A stretch of DNA of 58,047 nucleotides from Actinomycetes bacterium (GTDB lineage Bacteria; Actinomycetota; Actinomycetes; Propionibacteriales; Propionibacteriaceae). Position numbers and translations under genes: made by a program. The DNA lies in assembly GCA_023458095.1 (NCBI GenBank), contig JAEXAS010000045.1, positions 1-58,047 of the forward strand. Direction: 5' to 3'. Shown here piece by piece: positions 17,885-27,318 of the stretch (within the stretch, counting starts at the first letter, position 1; each line of letters begins with the position of its first letter). Under the pieces are notes generated by a model, which was not told where the DNA came from, did no database searches, and was given only the letters and a program-made list of their open reading frames with translations.

Positions 17885-18768
17885 GGTGACTCCTTACGGG
17901 CCGCCAAAGCAGCGGAGTAGAGGGCTTTACGGGGAACTGCGCATTGCTCGGCCACAGTTGCCACTGCAGCCGCGAAGCGCTCGCCGGCAGCGAGCCGCTC
18001 CAACACCAGGGCCACCGCCTCCGCGACCGGCATCGGAGACCCCTCTGCCCCAGCGATCACGATCGTAACCTCACCTCTGACCCCAATGGCAGCCCAGTCC
18101 AGCAATTCGTTCAAAGTTCCCCGGCGTGTCTCCTCAAAGGTCTTGGTCAGTTCCCTGCTGATCGAGGCCCGCCGCTCGCCGCCGAAGCCGGCGCAGGCAT
18201 CGGTCAGGAAGGCAGACAGGCGGTGCGGCGCCTCGAAGAAGACCATGGTCCGCTCTTCGGTGGCCAAACTGGCCAGCCGGCGACGTCGCTGTTCGGTCTT
18301 GCGGGGCAGGAAGCCCTCGAAGCAGAAGCGATCGGTCGCTAGCCCCGACAGGGCCAAGGCCACCAGCACGGCGGACGGCCCCGGCACCACCCGAATGGGA
18401 ATCTCGGCGGCCACCGCGGCAGTGACGATGCGGAAGCCGGGATCGGAAACCGTGGGCATTCCGGCGTCGGAGACCACCAGAACGGTGGCCCCCGCTTGCA
18501 ACTCGGCCAACAACTCGGCCGAGCGGGCCGTCTCATTGCCGTCAAAATACGAAATGATCCGTCCAGGAATTTCCCAGCCCAGCCGCTCCATCAGCGCACG
18601 GAACCGTCTGGTGTCTTCTGCCGCCACCAGATCCGCGGTGGACAAGGCCCGATGCAGGGCAGGGCTGGCGTCGTCCAGATTCCCGATGGGCGTCCCGGCC
18701 AAGATCAAAAGACCGCTCTCAGTGGCATCTTCCACACCAGCAGTATTCCCGATGCGCCGGGCGCCCAC
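17881..18768 (-). CDS. rsmI: 16S rRNA (cytidine-1402 2'-O) methyltransferase
   Basis: RsmI methylates the ribose of C1402 in the decoding centre of 16S rRNA. The 295-residue protein shows LILAGTPIGNLDDASP, VAAEDTRRFRALM, VSDAGMPTVSDPGFRIV and the C-terminal AVALVLERLAAGERFAAAVATVAE; these define the tetrapyrrole methylase-fold RsmI group. The frame opens with GTG at 18768; a GTG at 18735 directly before EDATESGLLIL is an alternative. It leads the rsmI-tatD-rsmA-ispE operon and is divergent from the O-mannosyltransferase, the same arrangement as Rv1002c/Rv1003. Confidence 0.94.
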   Translation of the reverse strand: MGARRIGNTAGVEDATESGLLILAGTPIGNLDDASPALHRALSTADLVAAEDTRRFRALMERLGWEIPGRIISYFDGNETARSAELLAELQAGATVLVVSDAGMPTVSDPGFRIVTAAVAAEIPIRVVPGPSAVLVALALSGLATDRFCFEGFLPRKTEQRRRRLASLATEERTMVFFEAPHRLSAFLTDACAGFGGERRASISRELTKTFEETRRGTLNELLDWAAIGVRGEVTIVIAGAEGSPMPVAEAVALVLERLAAGERFAAAVATVAEQCAVPRKALYSAALAARKESP

Positions 18769-18790
18769 GAACAGCCACTACCATGGCCGG

Positions 18791-20725
18791 GTGACCGAAC
18801 CGGACCAGCCACGCTCCCTCTCGGACACGGAGCCAGGCTCCCCTTCGGACACGGAGCCCCGCTCCGGTGCGGACGTCGAGCCAACCGGAGCGGGACCCGT
18901 CTGGGTCCGTAAGAGCCCTGACACCCCCTCCAGCCCTGAGCCTGAAGACCTTTCGGAATCGGCAGCCGAGATCCCCCCGTCCGATGAGGAACGCCTCGCG
19001 CCGGACTCCGAAGACTCGGCTGAATGGGGCTACAGCCAGCCGTTCACTCCGATTCCACCGATCTCTGCAGAAAACCTGGCCTCGACGCAGTCCGCCAACC
19101 AGCCCAGCCCGGCCAAGCCGTCCACCTTGGCTCGACTGCGCGGCACCACCCATCCCCCGGAGCATCTGAGCACCATCGAGCGTCTTCGCGACGGTCAGCG
19201 GGCACTCTCCGATCGCTTGATGGGATGGATTGTGACGCTGGCGATCACGGCGGTGGCCTTCGCGATCCGATTCATCAATCTCGGCTATCCCAAGACGCTG
19301 GTCTTCGACGAGACCTACTACGCCAAGGACGCCTGGACGCTGTGGATCTACGGCTACGAAGGCTCCTGGCCGGATCGGGAGACCGCTGACCCGAAAGTGG
19401 CCGGCGGCATTGTCGACATCTTCAACGACACTCCTGAATTCGTCGCTCATCCGCCGCTGGGCAAGTGGCTGATCGGCCTGGGCGAGCAGGTCTTCGGTAT
19501 GAACGCCTTCGGCTGGCGAATCATGCCGCTGATCTTCGGCACTCTGCTGGTGTTCATAACCATCCGGATGGCCCGGCGCCTCTCGCGATCGACGCTGATC
19601 GGCGGTATCGCAGGCCTGCTGCTCACCTTCGACGGCTTGGCGTTCGTGATGTCGCGGGTAGCGCTGCTGGACATCTTCCAAGCGTTCTTCCTGGTGGCCG
19701 GGGTGGCCGCGGTGGTTGCCGACCGTGATTGGTATCGCGGCCGACTGGCCACGGTCTTGGAGGCTCGCCGGCTGCCGGACTTCGCAGGACGCTTCGGTCG
19801 GATCATCTGGCTGCGCCCGTGGCGCACCGTGGCCGGCGTGATGTTCGGTCTGGCCATCGCCACCAAGTGGAACTCGCTGTTCGTGCTGGCCGCCATGGGA
19901 ATCCTCAGCGTGCTGTGGGATGTCGGGGCACGCCGCCTGGCGGGCGCCGATTTCCGCAGTTGGCTGGCCCTGTTGATCGACGGGATCCCCGCCTTCATTC
20001 GGCTGGTCGTGGTGTCAGCGCTGGTCTATGTGGCCAGTTGGTGGGGGTGGCTGACCACCTCGGGGGGCTACGACCGCGATTGGGGAGCCAACAATCCTGA
20101 CAATCCGCTGGTCAGAGCTTTCGGCGAGATGTGGGCCTCTTTGATCCACTACCACCAGGAGATCTACGGATTCCACACCGGGGCGGGCATCAAAGCGGCA
20201 ACCCATGCCTACAACGCTCATCCGGCCGGGTGGCTGCTGATGATCCGTCCGATCGGTATCGATGCGACCAACAACATCACCCCGGGCACCGACGGCTGCC
20301 CCACCGGCGGCGAGGCCTGTATGCGGGTGATCTCCGGCATGGGAACACCGGTGCTGTGGTGGATGGCCTTCATCGCCTTGATCGTGGGCCTGGTGTGGTG
20401 GATCGGTGGCCGCGACTGGCGATTCGGCGTCCCGATCGTGGCCGCCATGTCGACCTATATCTTCTGGTTCCCCAACTCCGACCGTCCAGTCTTCTTCTTC
20501 TACGCCATCTGCATCATCCCGTTCACCGTGACCCTGCTGGCCATGGTGATGGGGCTGATTTTGGGTCCGAAGGACGGCCCGCGCCGACGGGTGGGCGCGA
20601 TTATTGTCGGTGTCGCCATCGCCTTGGTGCTGGCGAACTTCGCCTACATCTATCCGGTGCTCACCGACGGCATCCTGCTGCGCAGCGAGTACTACGCCCG
20701 CATGTGGCTCCAGAGCTGGATTTAG
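18791..20725 (+). CDS. pmt: Protein O-mannosyltransferase (GT39)
   Basis: A 644-residue multispanning enzyme that moves mannose from polyprenyl-phosphate mannose to Ser/Thr of exported proteins. After an acidic, Pro/Ser-rich cytoplasmic leader of about 135 residues, which includes a tandem SDTEPGSP/SDTEPRSG repeat, the first helix is followed by the catalytic loop LVFDETYYAKDAWTLW with the essential Asp-Glu pair. Later motifs are HPPLGKWLIGLGEQVFGMNAFGWR and NSDRPVFFFYAI. I chose the GTG at 18791 because the open frame further up overlaps rsmI. A palindrome follows five bases after the stop. Confidence 0.93.
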   Translation: MTEPDQPRSLSDTEPGSPSDTEPRSGADVEPTGAGPVWVRKSPDTPSSPEPEDLSESAAEIPPSDEERLAPDSEDSAEWGYSQPFTPIPPISAENLASTQSANQPSPAKPSTLARLRGTTHPPEHLSTIERLRDGQRALSDRLMGWIVTLAITAVAFAIRFINLGYPKTLVFDETYYAKDAWTLWIYGYEGSWPDRETADPKVAGGIVDIFNDTPEFVAHPPLGKWLIGLGEQVFGMNAFGWRIMPLIFGTLLVFITIRMARRLSRSTLIGGIAGLLLTFDGLAFVMSRVALLDIFQAFFLVAGVAAVVADRDWYRGRLATVLEARRLPDFAGRFGRIIWLRPWRTVAGVMFGLAIATKWNSLFVLAAMGILSVLWDVGARRLAGADFRSWLALLIDGIPAFIRLVVVSALVYVASWWGWLTTSGGYDRDWGANNPDNPLVRAFGEMWASLIHYHQEIYGFHTGAGIKAATHAYNAHPAGWLLMIRPIGIDATNNITPGTDGCPTGGEACMRVISGMGTPVLWWMAFIALIVGLVWWIGGRDWRFGVPIVAAMSTYIFWFPNSDRPVFFFYAICIIPFTVTLLAMVMGLILGPKDGPRRRVGAIIVGVAIALVLANFAYIYPVLTDGILLRSEYYARMWLQSWI

Positions 20726-20730
20726 CACCT

Positions 20731-20794
20731 GACGCTACGTTTAGGCCGTCCCGCTACGGGGCGCCCAGTAGCGGGACGGCCTAAACGTAGCGTC
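20731..20794. repeat. Long palindrome, copy 1 (terminator-like)
   Basis: Perfect 27-bp arms (20731-20757 and 20768-20794) enclose a 10-base loop. It starts five bases after the pmt stop codon. The end sequence GACGCTACGTTTAGGCC and the centre GGCGCCCAGTAGCG recur in the second copy at 41744-41803, while the bases between differ by paired changes. There is no T run after it on the plus strand. Confidence 0.9.
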
Positions 20795-20882
20795 GGGGTG
20801 ACGACTCGCCATCTGGATGGTGGAGACCGGCAGGTTCGGCAGCAATAGAGTTCCCTCGGCTGCTGGACGAAGGGGCACTGCT

Positions 20883-22286
20883 ATGGCGATATGGAAGCTG
20901 CGCAAACGCGACGAAATGCAAACCGGGACCGTGGTCGGCCCTGACGAGCGACTCAACTGGTTCACGATGTCCGGGCTTGGCGTGCAGCATGTGGTCGCCA
21001 TGTTCGGCGCCACCTTCCTGGTGCCGCTGATCACCGGATTCCCGGTCACCACAACCTTGTTCTTCAGCGGCTTGGGCACCTTGATCTTCCTATTGATCAC
21101 TGGGAACAGGCTTCCCAGCTACCTGGGATCCTCCTTCGCCTTCATTTCACCGGTCCTCGCGTCCAGTTCGGGCGGAGACTTCAGCAAGGCACTGTTCGGC
21201 ATCATGCTCACCGGCATGCTGTTGGCCGTCGTGGGCGTGGTCGTCCATCTTGCCGGAGCGGCGTGGATCGATGCCCTCATGCCACCGGTCATGACCGGAA
21301 CAATCGTGATGCTCATCGGATTCAACCTCGCTGGCGCAGCGTGGATGAGCAGTTCTCAGTCGGTGCCTCTGGACGCCAACGGGGCTTGCATTCCCGACAA
21401 GGTGACCGGGTGTCAGATCACCACCACAATCACCGGCGGCTTTGCGGCAGCACCACTCACCGGTTGGATCACCGTCTTCGCGATCGTCCTCATCGCCGTT
21501 CTGTTCAAGGGCCTCATCGGGAGGCTGTCCATTCTGCTGGGTGTCGTGGTCGGCTACTTCGCCGCCCTTGCCCAACACCAAGTCACCTTTGATGCCGTGA
21601 ACAAGGCGGCCTGGATCGGCTTGCCGACGTTCACCATGCCGACGGCGGACTTCAATGTCGCCGCACTGTTCCTGCCCGTTGTGCTGGTGCTGATCGCCGA
21701 GAATGTCGGCCACGTGAAGTCAGTGGCACTGATGACTGGCAAGAACTACGACAAGACCATGGGCCGCGCCCTGCTGGCCGACGGCGTGGCCACGACCATC
21801 GCTGGGTTCGGCGGCGGTTCCGGTACCACCACCTACGCCGAGAACATCGGCGTGATGGCGGCCACCAAGGTGTACTCCACCGCTCTGTATTGGATCGCTG
21901 GATTCGTTGCGATTCTGTTGTCCTTCATCCCGAAGTTCGGCGCTGCGATCTTCACCATTCCCGCCGGCGTGATCGGTGCGGCTGGAACCGTGCTGTACGG
22001 CATGATCGGCCTGTTGGGCGCTCGGATCTGGGTCGAGAACAAGGTGGCCTTCACCAACCCGGTGAACCTGATCCCGGCCGCGGTCGGTCTGATCATGGGC
22101 ATTGCCAACTTCACCTTCACCATCGGCGACATGACCTTCGGCGGGGTCACCGTGGGTACCGTCACCGCCTTGGTGCTCTACCACCTCATGAAGGCCATCG
22201 GAAAGGCCCGCGGAACCGATCTCGAAGAGCCCGCCATCACCACCGACTTCGATACCTACCAGCCTGCGGCTGAAGAGCTTCGCTGA
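20883..22286 (+). CDS. Nucleobase:cation symporter-2 (uracil/xanthine permease)
   Basis: A 467-residue permease of the NCS2/NAT family with about 12-14 transmembrane helices, importing uracil or a purine base with protons. The QH motif is seen in GLGVQHVVAMFGATFLVP near residue 37. The substrate region ENVGHVKSVALMTGKNYDK and GGSGTTTYAENIGVMAATKVYS follow about two thirds along. These resemble the UraA/uracil branch more than the xanthine branch. The start is the ATG at 20883; a longer frame of 22 codons lacks a ribosome site. It stands alone. Confidence 0.9.
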   Translation: MAIWKLRKRDEMQTGTVVGPDERLNWFTMSGLGVQHVVAMFGATFLVPLITGFPVTTTLFFSGLGTLIFLLITGNRLPSYLGSSFAFISPVLASSSGGDFSKALFGIMLTGMLLAVVGVVVHLAGAAWIDALMPPVMTGTIVMLIGFNLAGAAWMSSSQSVPLDANGACIPDKVTGCQITTTITGGFAAAPLTGWITVFAIVLIAVLFKGLIGRLSILLGVVVGYFAALAQHQVTFDAVNKAAWIGLPTFTMPTADFNVAALFLPVVLVLIAENVGHVKSVALMTGKNYDKTMGRALLADGVATTIAGFGGGSGTTTYAENIGVMAATKVYSTALYWIAGFVAILLSFIPKFGAAIFTIPAGVIGAAGTVLYGMIGLLGARIWVENKVAFTNPVNLIPAAVGLIMGIANFTFTIGDMTFGGVTVGTVTALVLYHLMKAIGKARGTDLEEPAITTDFDTYQPAAEELR

Positions 22287-22346
22287 TCGCCAACTCCTGA
22301 GGGGCATCAGCGCCCGTCGGCAGCCCCCTTCACTGCCCGAAGCCCC

Positions 22347-22979
22347 TCACTGCCCGAAGCGCTGCACCGATTCAGGCACCGCAATATCGGCGCGCAACTC
22401 AGGATTAGGGACGGGCTCGCCCGCCGCGAGCGACAGCGGAATCACGCCCGCCCAGGCGTCGCTGTCGGGGTTCTCCGAATCCGGCCCCGGCAGATCGACA
22501 TCGACCTTCATCGACCATTCGGTGATCGGCAGTGCCAGCACCATGGTGGCCAGCAACTCACGTTTGGTGGAGGCGCGCACCTCGGCGCTGCGTCCGGGGA
22601 GGTAGCGGTCGGTGTACAACTCCAAGGCAGCGGCCTTGTCTTCGCCCTCGACCTGAGTGCAGGTGCCGAACATCACGCCACTGCGAAACTGCATTCCGGT
22701 GCCGAAAGAGGTTCGGCCGACCGTCAGGGCGTCCACCGAGGTCACGGTGAAACAGGCCTGGGCACCCTCGGCCAGGGCGCGCATGCGGCGCGACCCCACC
22801 GAGCCGTGAAAGAGAATGCGGTCGCCGTCGCGGGCGAAACTCACCGGGAGTACCAGCGGCCCTTCGTCGAGGCTGATACCGACATAGCCAATGAGGACTT
22901 CATCCAGGAGATCGTTGAGCGCTGCCCGGTCGGTCGCGGCGCGGTCGCTGTGACGTGAGGGCTTCAAGGTACGGGCCAT
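22347..22979 (-). CDS. Pyridoxamine 5'-phosphate oxidase-like flavin-binding protein
   Basis: A 210-residue protein with the split-barrel FMN-binding fold. YVGISLDEGPLVLPVSFARDGDRILFHGSVGSRRMRAL in the N-terminal half matches the NimA/5-nitroimidazole reductase-like group, followed by ACFTVTSVDALTVGR. It may use FMN or F420 for reduction; the substrate is unknown. It is monocistronic, convergent with the permease gene. Confidence 0.82.
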   Translation of the reverse strand: MARTLKPSRHSDRAATDRAALNDLLDEVLIGYVGISLDEGPLVLPVSFARDGDRILFHGSVGSRRMRALAEGAQACFTVTSVDALTVGRTSFGTGMQFRSGVMFGTCTQVEGEDKAAALELYTDRYLPGRSAEVRASTKRELLATMVLALPITEWSMKVDVDLPGPDSENPDSDAWAGVIPLSLAAGEPVPNPELRADIAVPESVQRFGQ

Positions 22980-23097
22980 GGCGACAATCTAGAGCAGACC
23001 CAGGCCTGTGCAGCACTGCACGAATGTCTGAGACACCGCATCAGCTCAGCACACAGGCACCGATGAGCCAGATCAGGCGCTGGCCATCGGCTCAGGG

Positions 23098-23721
23098 TCA
23101 GTGTTGCTTGTCGTTCACGGCGTCGTCGTCGGCCTCGCTGCTCCCGTCGTCGGGGCCCGACTCGGCAGGCTCACTGCCCGACGCAGGGTCAGCCTGCAGC
23201 GGATCGCTCGGGGACTTGTTGGCCCGCAGCATCCGGTAGCCGCCCAGGATCAGCAGGACAAGTTCCACCAGCCACACCAGGAGGCTGACCACCGTGGCCG
23301 CCACGAGTCGCCCTTGAATATCGGGATTGGACCATTCCAGGCTGCCTGGATAGGACGCGAAACCCCACAGATCGACCACGTCCTGCAGCCGGCCCCAGCC
23401 CCACATCAGCAACAACCCGATCAGAAGTGGAACGGAGCCGGATTGGCCCGGGGCTCGCAGCCACAGCCATTGCAACAGCAAGCCGGCCACCACCGCACCG
23501 CTGGCCACAAGCATCACGGCCGAGACGGCATTCATCGCCAGCAAGGCGGCCTCGATCCCGGCATTGCTGACAATGACTCCGGTCAGACTGCTGACGATGA
23601 GCCCCAGCACCGCCACGCCCGCAGTTGCGTACCCCATTCCTCCCGTGAAGGTGCGCGACAGCCTCAGATGCTTTGCCCGGCGGTCCCGGCTGGACAGATC
23701 GGTCTGAAGGTCATCGGCCAC
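23098..23721 (-). CDS. Four-helix membrane protein of unknown function
   Basis: I do not recognise a family. The 207-residue protein has a short basic N-terminus, four hydrophobic helices (about residues 25-47, 57-80, 87-105 with WGWGRLQDVVDLWG, and 135-160), and an acidic C-terminal tail rich in Ser, Asp and Glu ending DDDAVNDKQH. The frame continues upstream into the repeat array, where it reads repeat DNA; I therefore chose the GTG at 23721. Its 5' end faces the repeat array and the GIY-YIG gene. Confidence 0.65.
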   Translation of the reverse strand: MADDLQTDLSSRDRRAKHLRLSRTFTGGMGYATAGVAVLGLIVSSLTGVIVSNAGIEAALLAMNAVSAVMLVASGAVVAGLLLQWLWLRAPGQSGSVPLLIGLLLMWGWGRLQDVVDLWGFASYPGSLEWSNPDIQGRLVAATVVSLLVWLVELVLLILGGYRMLRANKSPSDPLQADPASGSEPAESGPDDGSSEADDDAVNDKQH

Positions 23722-23805
23722 GACACGACTATGGCACCTGCCTGTCTCCCGACACCATCGCCCCACCGGGTTTCGCAAACACACCGATCTCGCACCGCAA
23801 GCGCG

Positions 23806-24016
23806 GGCTTCGACAAGCTCAGCCAACGGGACCCGTGCCCTGAGCCTGCCGAAGGGCACTACCCGGCTCAGACAACCAACACCCACAAAACCAAGGCTTC
23901 GACAGGCTCAGCCAACGGGACGGGCTCAGGCTTCGACAAGCTCAGCCAACGCGGTGTTGAAGGCTTCGACAAGCTCAGCCAGCGGGACCCGTGCCCTGAG
24001 CCTGTCGAAGGGCACT
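23806..24016. repeat. Short dispersed repeat array A
   Basis: Six copies of the element with core TTCGACARGCTCAG, four in one direction and two inverted (23836-23858 and 23992-24014). They lie between the divergent membrane-protein and GIY-YIG genes. The rest of this 344-base intergenic stretch shows no gene. Confidence 0.92.
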
Positions 24017-24068
24017 ATCCACAGCTCCCTGATCACCTGACCGTAGTGCCCTCCGCCCACCGAGAGTG

Positions 24069-24410
24069 ATGGGTGTGCCATGGGTCTACCTCCTTCGCTG
24101 CGCAGATGAGAGCTTCTATGTCGGGAGCACCTGGGATCTGGAAAAGCGCCTCAATCAGCATGCTCAAGGGTGTTCGGGCTCCTACACCGAGAAGCGACGT
24201 CCTGTGAGCCTGTGCTGGGCGCAGGAGTACGAACGCATCGACGATGCCTGGATCGCCGAGCGCCGGATTCACGGCTGGAGCCGCGCCAAGAAGCAAGCCC
24301 TCGTCGAGGGCCGCTTCTGCGATCTTCCTCGGCTTTCCCGAAACTACGCCGAGTTCGGAAACCCGACCAGCGACGGTTCGCCAACGTCCCTTGAGGATCC
24401 GGAGACGTAA
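24069..24410 (+). CDS. Small GIY-YIG endonuclease-domain protein
   Basis: A 113-residue protein that is all one GIY-YIG nuclease domain of the short UPF0213/YhbQ-like type. The two catalytic strands read WVYLLRCADESFYVGST, the helix arginine is in LEKRLNQH, and the metal-binding Glu is in AERRIHGWSRAKKQALVEG. Every active-site position I can judge is present. GTG at 24066 directly before the ATG is an alternative start. Repeat arrays flank the gene on both sides, ending 52 bases before it and starting 2 bases after it. The cellular role of these small proteins is not settled. Confidence 0.88.
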   Translation: MGVPWVYLLRCADESFYVGSTWDLEKRLNQHAQGCSGSYTEKRRPVSLCWAQEYERIDDAWIAERRIHGWSRAKKQALVEGRFCDLPRLSRNYAEFGNPTSDGSPTSLEDPET

Positions 24411-24412
24411 GC

Positions 24413-24733
24413 AGGCTTCGACAAGCTCAGCCAGCGGGTGGCCACACCGCGCCCTGAGCCTGTCGAAGGGCTACGCAACAACAGCCCCACGCGAAGGCTT
24501 CGACAAGCTCAGCAACGGAGGTGGCCAGGCTTCGACAAGCTCAGCCAACGGGGTGTTGGCGGCTTCGACAGGCTCAGCCAACGGGTGGCCACACCGCGCC
24601 CTGAGCCTGTCGAAGGGCCACGCAACAACAGCCCCACGCGAAGGCTTCGACAAGCTCAGCCAGCGGAGGCGGCCAGGCTTCGACAAGCTCAGCCAACGGG
24701 GTGTCGGAGGCTTCGACAGGCTCAACCAGCGGG
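24413..24733. repeat. Short dispersed repeat array B
   Basis: Nine copies of the TTCGACARGCTCAG element, seven in one direction and two inverted, fill the whole gap between the convergent GIY-YIG and acyl-CoA oxidase genes. Segments of about 180 bases (from about 24416 and about 24562) are themselves near duplicates. Confidence 0.92.
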
Positions 24734-24740
24734 CTCCCGA

Positions 24741-26663
24741 TCAGTCGGTCAGGATGGCGGCGCCCAGCCATGACTCGGGGATGCCGAGGCCTTCGACCAG
24801 GGACAGGGCCTCGGGGCGCAGCTCGGCGCACAGGGCGTTGATCTGGGCACCGATGGCTTTGCCGCGCCCGGCCGACAGCTTGGCATGATCGGCGAACCAA
24901 CCGCGATCGGCCTGAATGCTGCTCAGGGCGTAGAGACTGCACAGCCGCTCCAGCACGTCGCGAACCTCGCCGGGCTCGGTGGCATCGATCGCGGCGATGA
25001 AGGCCTCCAACACGATGCGCTCCATGTGGGCCTTAGCGACAAAGAGCATGTGATCGCCAAGTTGGTTCAGCCCGTCGAACTTCTTGCCGGCCTTGCGAGC
25101 CCGGCGTGCCAGAGATTCCAGCGAGTGGCGTTCACGCTCGGTGAACATCCAGGCGTGCCAGCCCCGATCAACCAAGGTGGTGGCCTCGGGCTGACGCTTC
25201 ACCGTGGCGGTGAGTCTTTCCACCAACGTGGACGCCGAGGTCCGCTCCATGACGGTGTCACCAAACACCCGCGCGGTGGCCTGCACCATGCCCGCGGTGT
25301 CCAGTTCCCCCCAGATCTTGGCGTAGTCACCCAACAGCGCCTTGGCGACCTGCTGCAGCAACACGGTGTTGTCGCCTTCAAAAGTGGCGAAGACGTCGAC
25401 ATCGGCACGGATGCCGGTGAGCTGATTCTCCGAAAGGTAGCCGGCTCCCCCGCAAGCCTCCCGAGCCTCCTGGACGGCGTCGTTGGCAAAGCGCGTGGTC
25501 AGCGCCTTGATGCCGTCGGCACGGGTCTGGAGCTGACGCTTCTCCTCGTCGCTGGCCCGACCGGATTCCATGACGTGCACCAAGGAGGCGGTCACCTCGT
25601 TCTGCGCGAAGCCCAACGCATAGGAGCGCGCGATCAGCGGCAGCAGCCGACGCTGATGAATCACATAGTCGGCCAGCAGGACCCCGTCAGGGTGGCCGGG
25701 CGCAACGAACTGGCGACGCTTCAGCGCATACCGAGTGGCGATCGACAGGCCTCGGCGCGCGGCGATCCCAGCCCCAGCACTGACACAGATGCGGCCGCGC
25801 ACCAGAGTGCTGAGCATGGTGAAGAACCGTTTGGTGGGATTGTCGATAGGTGAGCTGTACTCCCCGGCTTCGGTGACGCCGCCGTAGCGATCCAGCAGCA
25901 TCCGGCGCGGCACCCGCACCCGGTGGAAGCGCAGCGTCCCATTGTCGACACCGAGCAGGCCACCCTTGTGGCCCTGATCACCGATGGTGACGCCGGGCAG
26001 CACAGCGTGCTCGTCGTCTCGAATCGGCACCAGGATCGCGTGCACCCCATAGTTGCGGCCACGCACCAACAACTGACCGAAGACCACTGCCATCGTGCCG
26101 TGCTTCGCGGCGTTGCCGATATAGGCCTTGGTGGCTCCCGGAGTCTCGGAATGCACCTCGAACTCGTCGGTCTCGGGAATGTAGGTGATGGTGGTCTCCA
26201 GGGAGAAGACATCCGAGCCGTGACCCAATTCGGTCATGCCGTAGCAGCCCAGCAGCTTCAGGCTGGCGATATCGGCCAGGAAAGTGTCGTGATGCCACGA
26301 CGTACCCAGATTCGTCACCGCCCCACCGAAGAGTCCCAGTTGGACGCCGGATTTGATCGTCGCGGACAGATCACCGTGGGCCAAGGTCTCGAAGGCGATC
26401 ACCGTGTCGGCGAGGTCACCGGGATCCGCAGCACTGCGCGGCACCCCGGTGGACAGCACCCCGGCTTCGGAGATCTCACGGAGTCGGTTCAGCACCCATT
26501 CGCGGGCTTCATCAATACTCAGGTTCGGATCCCGCAGCAGATTGTCGGCTGGGAACGCGGCCCGCGCAGCGCTGCGCTTGTCGGCGAAGGGTCCGTCCAG
26601 CGCTCGACGCAATCCGGCGCCCAACGCGGTGAGGTTTTCGGTGGGTGTGCTCAACAGGGTCAT
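24741..26663 (-). CDS. Acyl-CoA oxidase/dehydrogenase family protein
   Basis: A 640-residue flavoprotein of the acyl-CoA oxidase type, catalysing the first oxidation of fatty acyl-CoA. The FAD-binding part shows GCYGMTELGHGSDVFSLETT near residue 140 and KAYIGNAAKHGTMAVVFGQL, which match peroxisomal-type ACOX rather than short MCAD enzymes. ACGGAGYLSENQL near residue 400 is in the catalytic region. It overlaps the TetR gene by 4 bp and is divergent from a thiolase-FabG-MaoC operon, so the locus holds most beta-oxidation or chain-synthesis steps. Oxidase versus dehydrogenase cannot be decided by sequence. Confidence 0.85.
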   Translation of the reverse strand: MTLLSTPTENLTALGAGLRRALDGPFADKRSAARAAFPADNLLRDPNLSIDEAREWVLNRLREISEAGVLSTGVPRSAADPGDLADTVIAFETLAHGDLSATIKSGVQLGLFGGAVTNLGTSWHHDTFLADIASLKLLGCYGMTELGHGSDVFSLETTITYIPETDEFEVHSETPGATKAYIGNAAKHGTMAVVFGQLLVRGRNYGVHAILVPIRDDEHAVLPGVTIGDQGHKGGLLGVDNGTLRFHRVRVPRRMLLDRYGGVTEAGEYSSPIDNPTKRFFTMLSTLVRGRICVSAGAGIAARRGLSIATRYALKRRQFVAPGHPDGVLLADYVIHQRRLLPLIARSYALGFAQNEVTASLVHVMESGRASDEEKRQLQTRADGIKALTTRFANDAVQEAREACGGAGYLSENQLTGIRADVDVFATFEGDNTVLLQQVAKALLGDYAKIWGELDTAGMVQATARVFGDTVMERTSASTLVERLTATVKRQPEATTLVDRGWHAWMFTERERHSLESLARRARKAGKKFDGLNQLGDHMLFVAKAHMERIVLEAFIAAIDATEPGEVRDVLERLCSLYALSSIQADRGWFADHAKLSAGRGKAIGAQINALCAELRPEALSLVEGLGIPESWLGAAILTD

Positions 26664-27310
26664 CGTTGCTCCTGAAGGTGAGGGATGGCGGCCAGCCCCA
26701 TGGCCAGCGCCGGGGAATGAAAGGAATCAATGCAGGCCAGAATCTCGGCCTTGGTCTCGCGTTGACCGCCGGCCATCCAGCGGTCGGCCGAAGCCCGGAT
26801 GAAGCCCACCAGGCCGTGTCCCCAGGTGGGCGCGCAGGACGGATCTTGACCGTGCGCCGTCAGATGATCGGCGATGGCTTGGGCGACATGGTCTCCCATG
26901 ATCTCCGGCAACCCGCCGTAGGGGTCAACCTCAGAGGCCACCGAACTCGGTGGGGCCAGCACGAAGCGATAGATCTCCGGATCGCGCTCGACCAGGCCGA
27001 GGTAGGCATCGGCCAGGTCATGGACCAGAGCGGTCAGGTCCTCAGGGTCGGTGAGTTCCAAAGCGGCATCCAGCCCGGTGTGAATGAAATCGTGGACGGC
27101 CGCAACCACGGCGGTGTACAGGCCTGCACGATCCCCGAAATGGCGATAGATGACCGTCTTGGACGTCTTGGCCTGAGCCGCAATCTCGTCCATGCCCACG
27201 GACGCACCATGCTTGCGGATGGCGCGCAGAGCGTCTTCGACCAGTTCGCGGCGTCGGGTCGTTCGGTGCTCGGCCCAGCGGGTGTCGCGCCCATCAGCAT
27301 TGCTTGGCAT
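26660..27310 (-). CDS. TetR family regulator of the fatty-acid locus
   Basis: A 216-residue TetR protein. The DNA-binding domain includes LVEDALRAIRKHGASVGMDEIAAQAKTSKTVIYRHFGDRAGLY at about residues 25-65. The C-terminal domain has GLVFIRAS-like helices. It precedes the acyl-CoA oxidase gene with an ATGA overlap and faces the thiolase operon across an 84-base gap with inverted repeats, so control of both sides by an acyl-CoA ligand is likely but inferred. Confidence 0.88.
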   Translation of the reverse strand: MPSNADGRDTRWAEHRTTRRRELVEDALRAIRKHGASVGMDEIAAQAKTSKTVIYRHFGDRAGLYTAVVAAVHDFIHTGLDAALELTDPEDLTALVHDLADAYLGLVERDPEIYRFVLAPPSSVASEVDPYGGLPEIMGDHVAQAIADHLTAHGQDPSCAPTWGHGLVGFIRASADRWMAGGQRETKAEILACIDSFHSPALAMGLAAIPHLQEQR

Positions 27311-27318
27311 AGCTCGAG

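Noticed and set aside
18086..18790. Upstream extension of the O-mannosyltransferase frame
   Set aside because: It runs antisense through rsmI, whose family motifs are intact; the GTG at 18791 is a better start.
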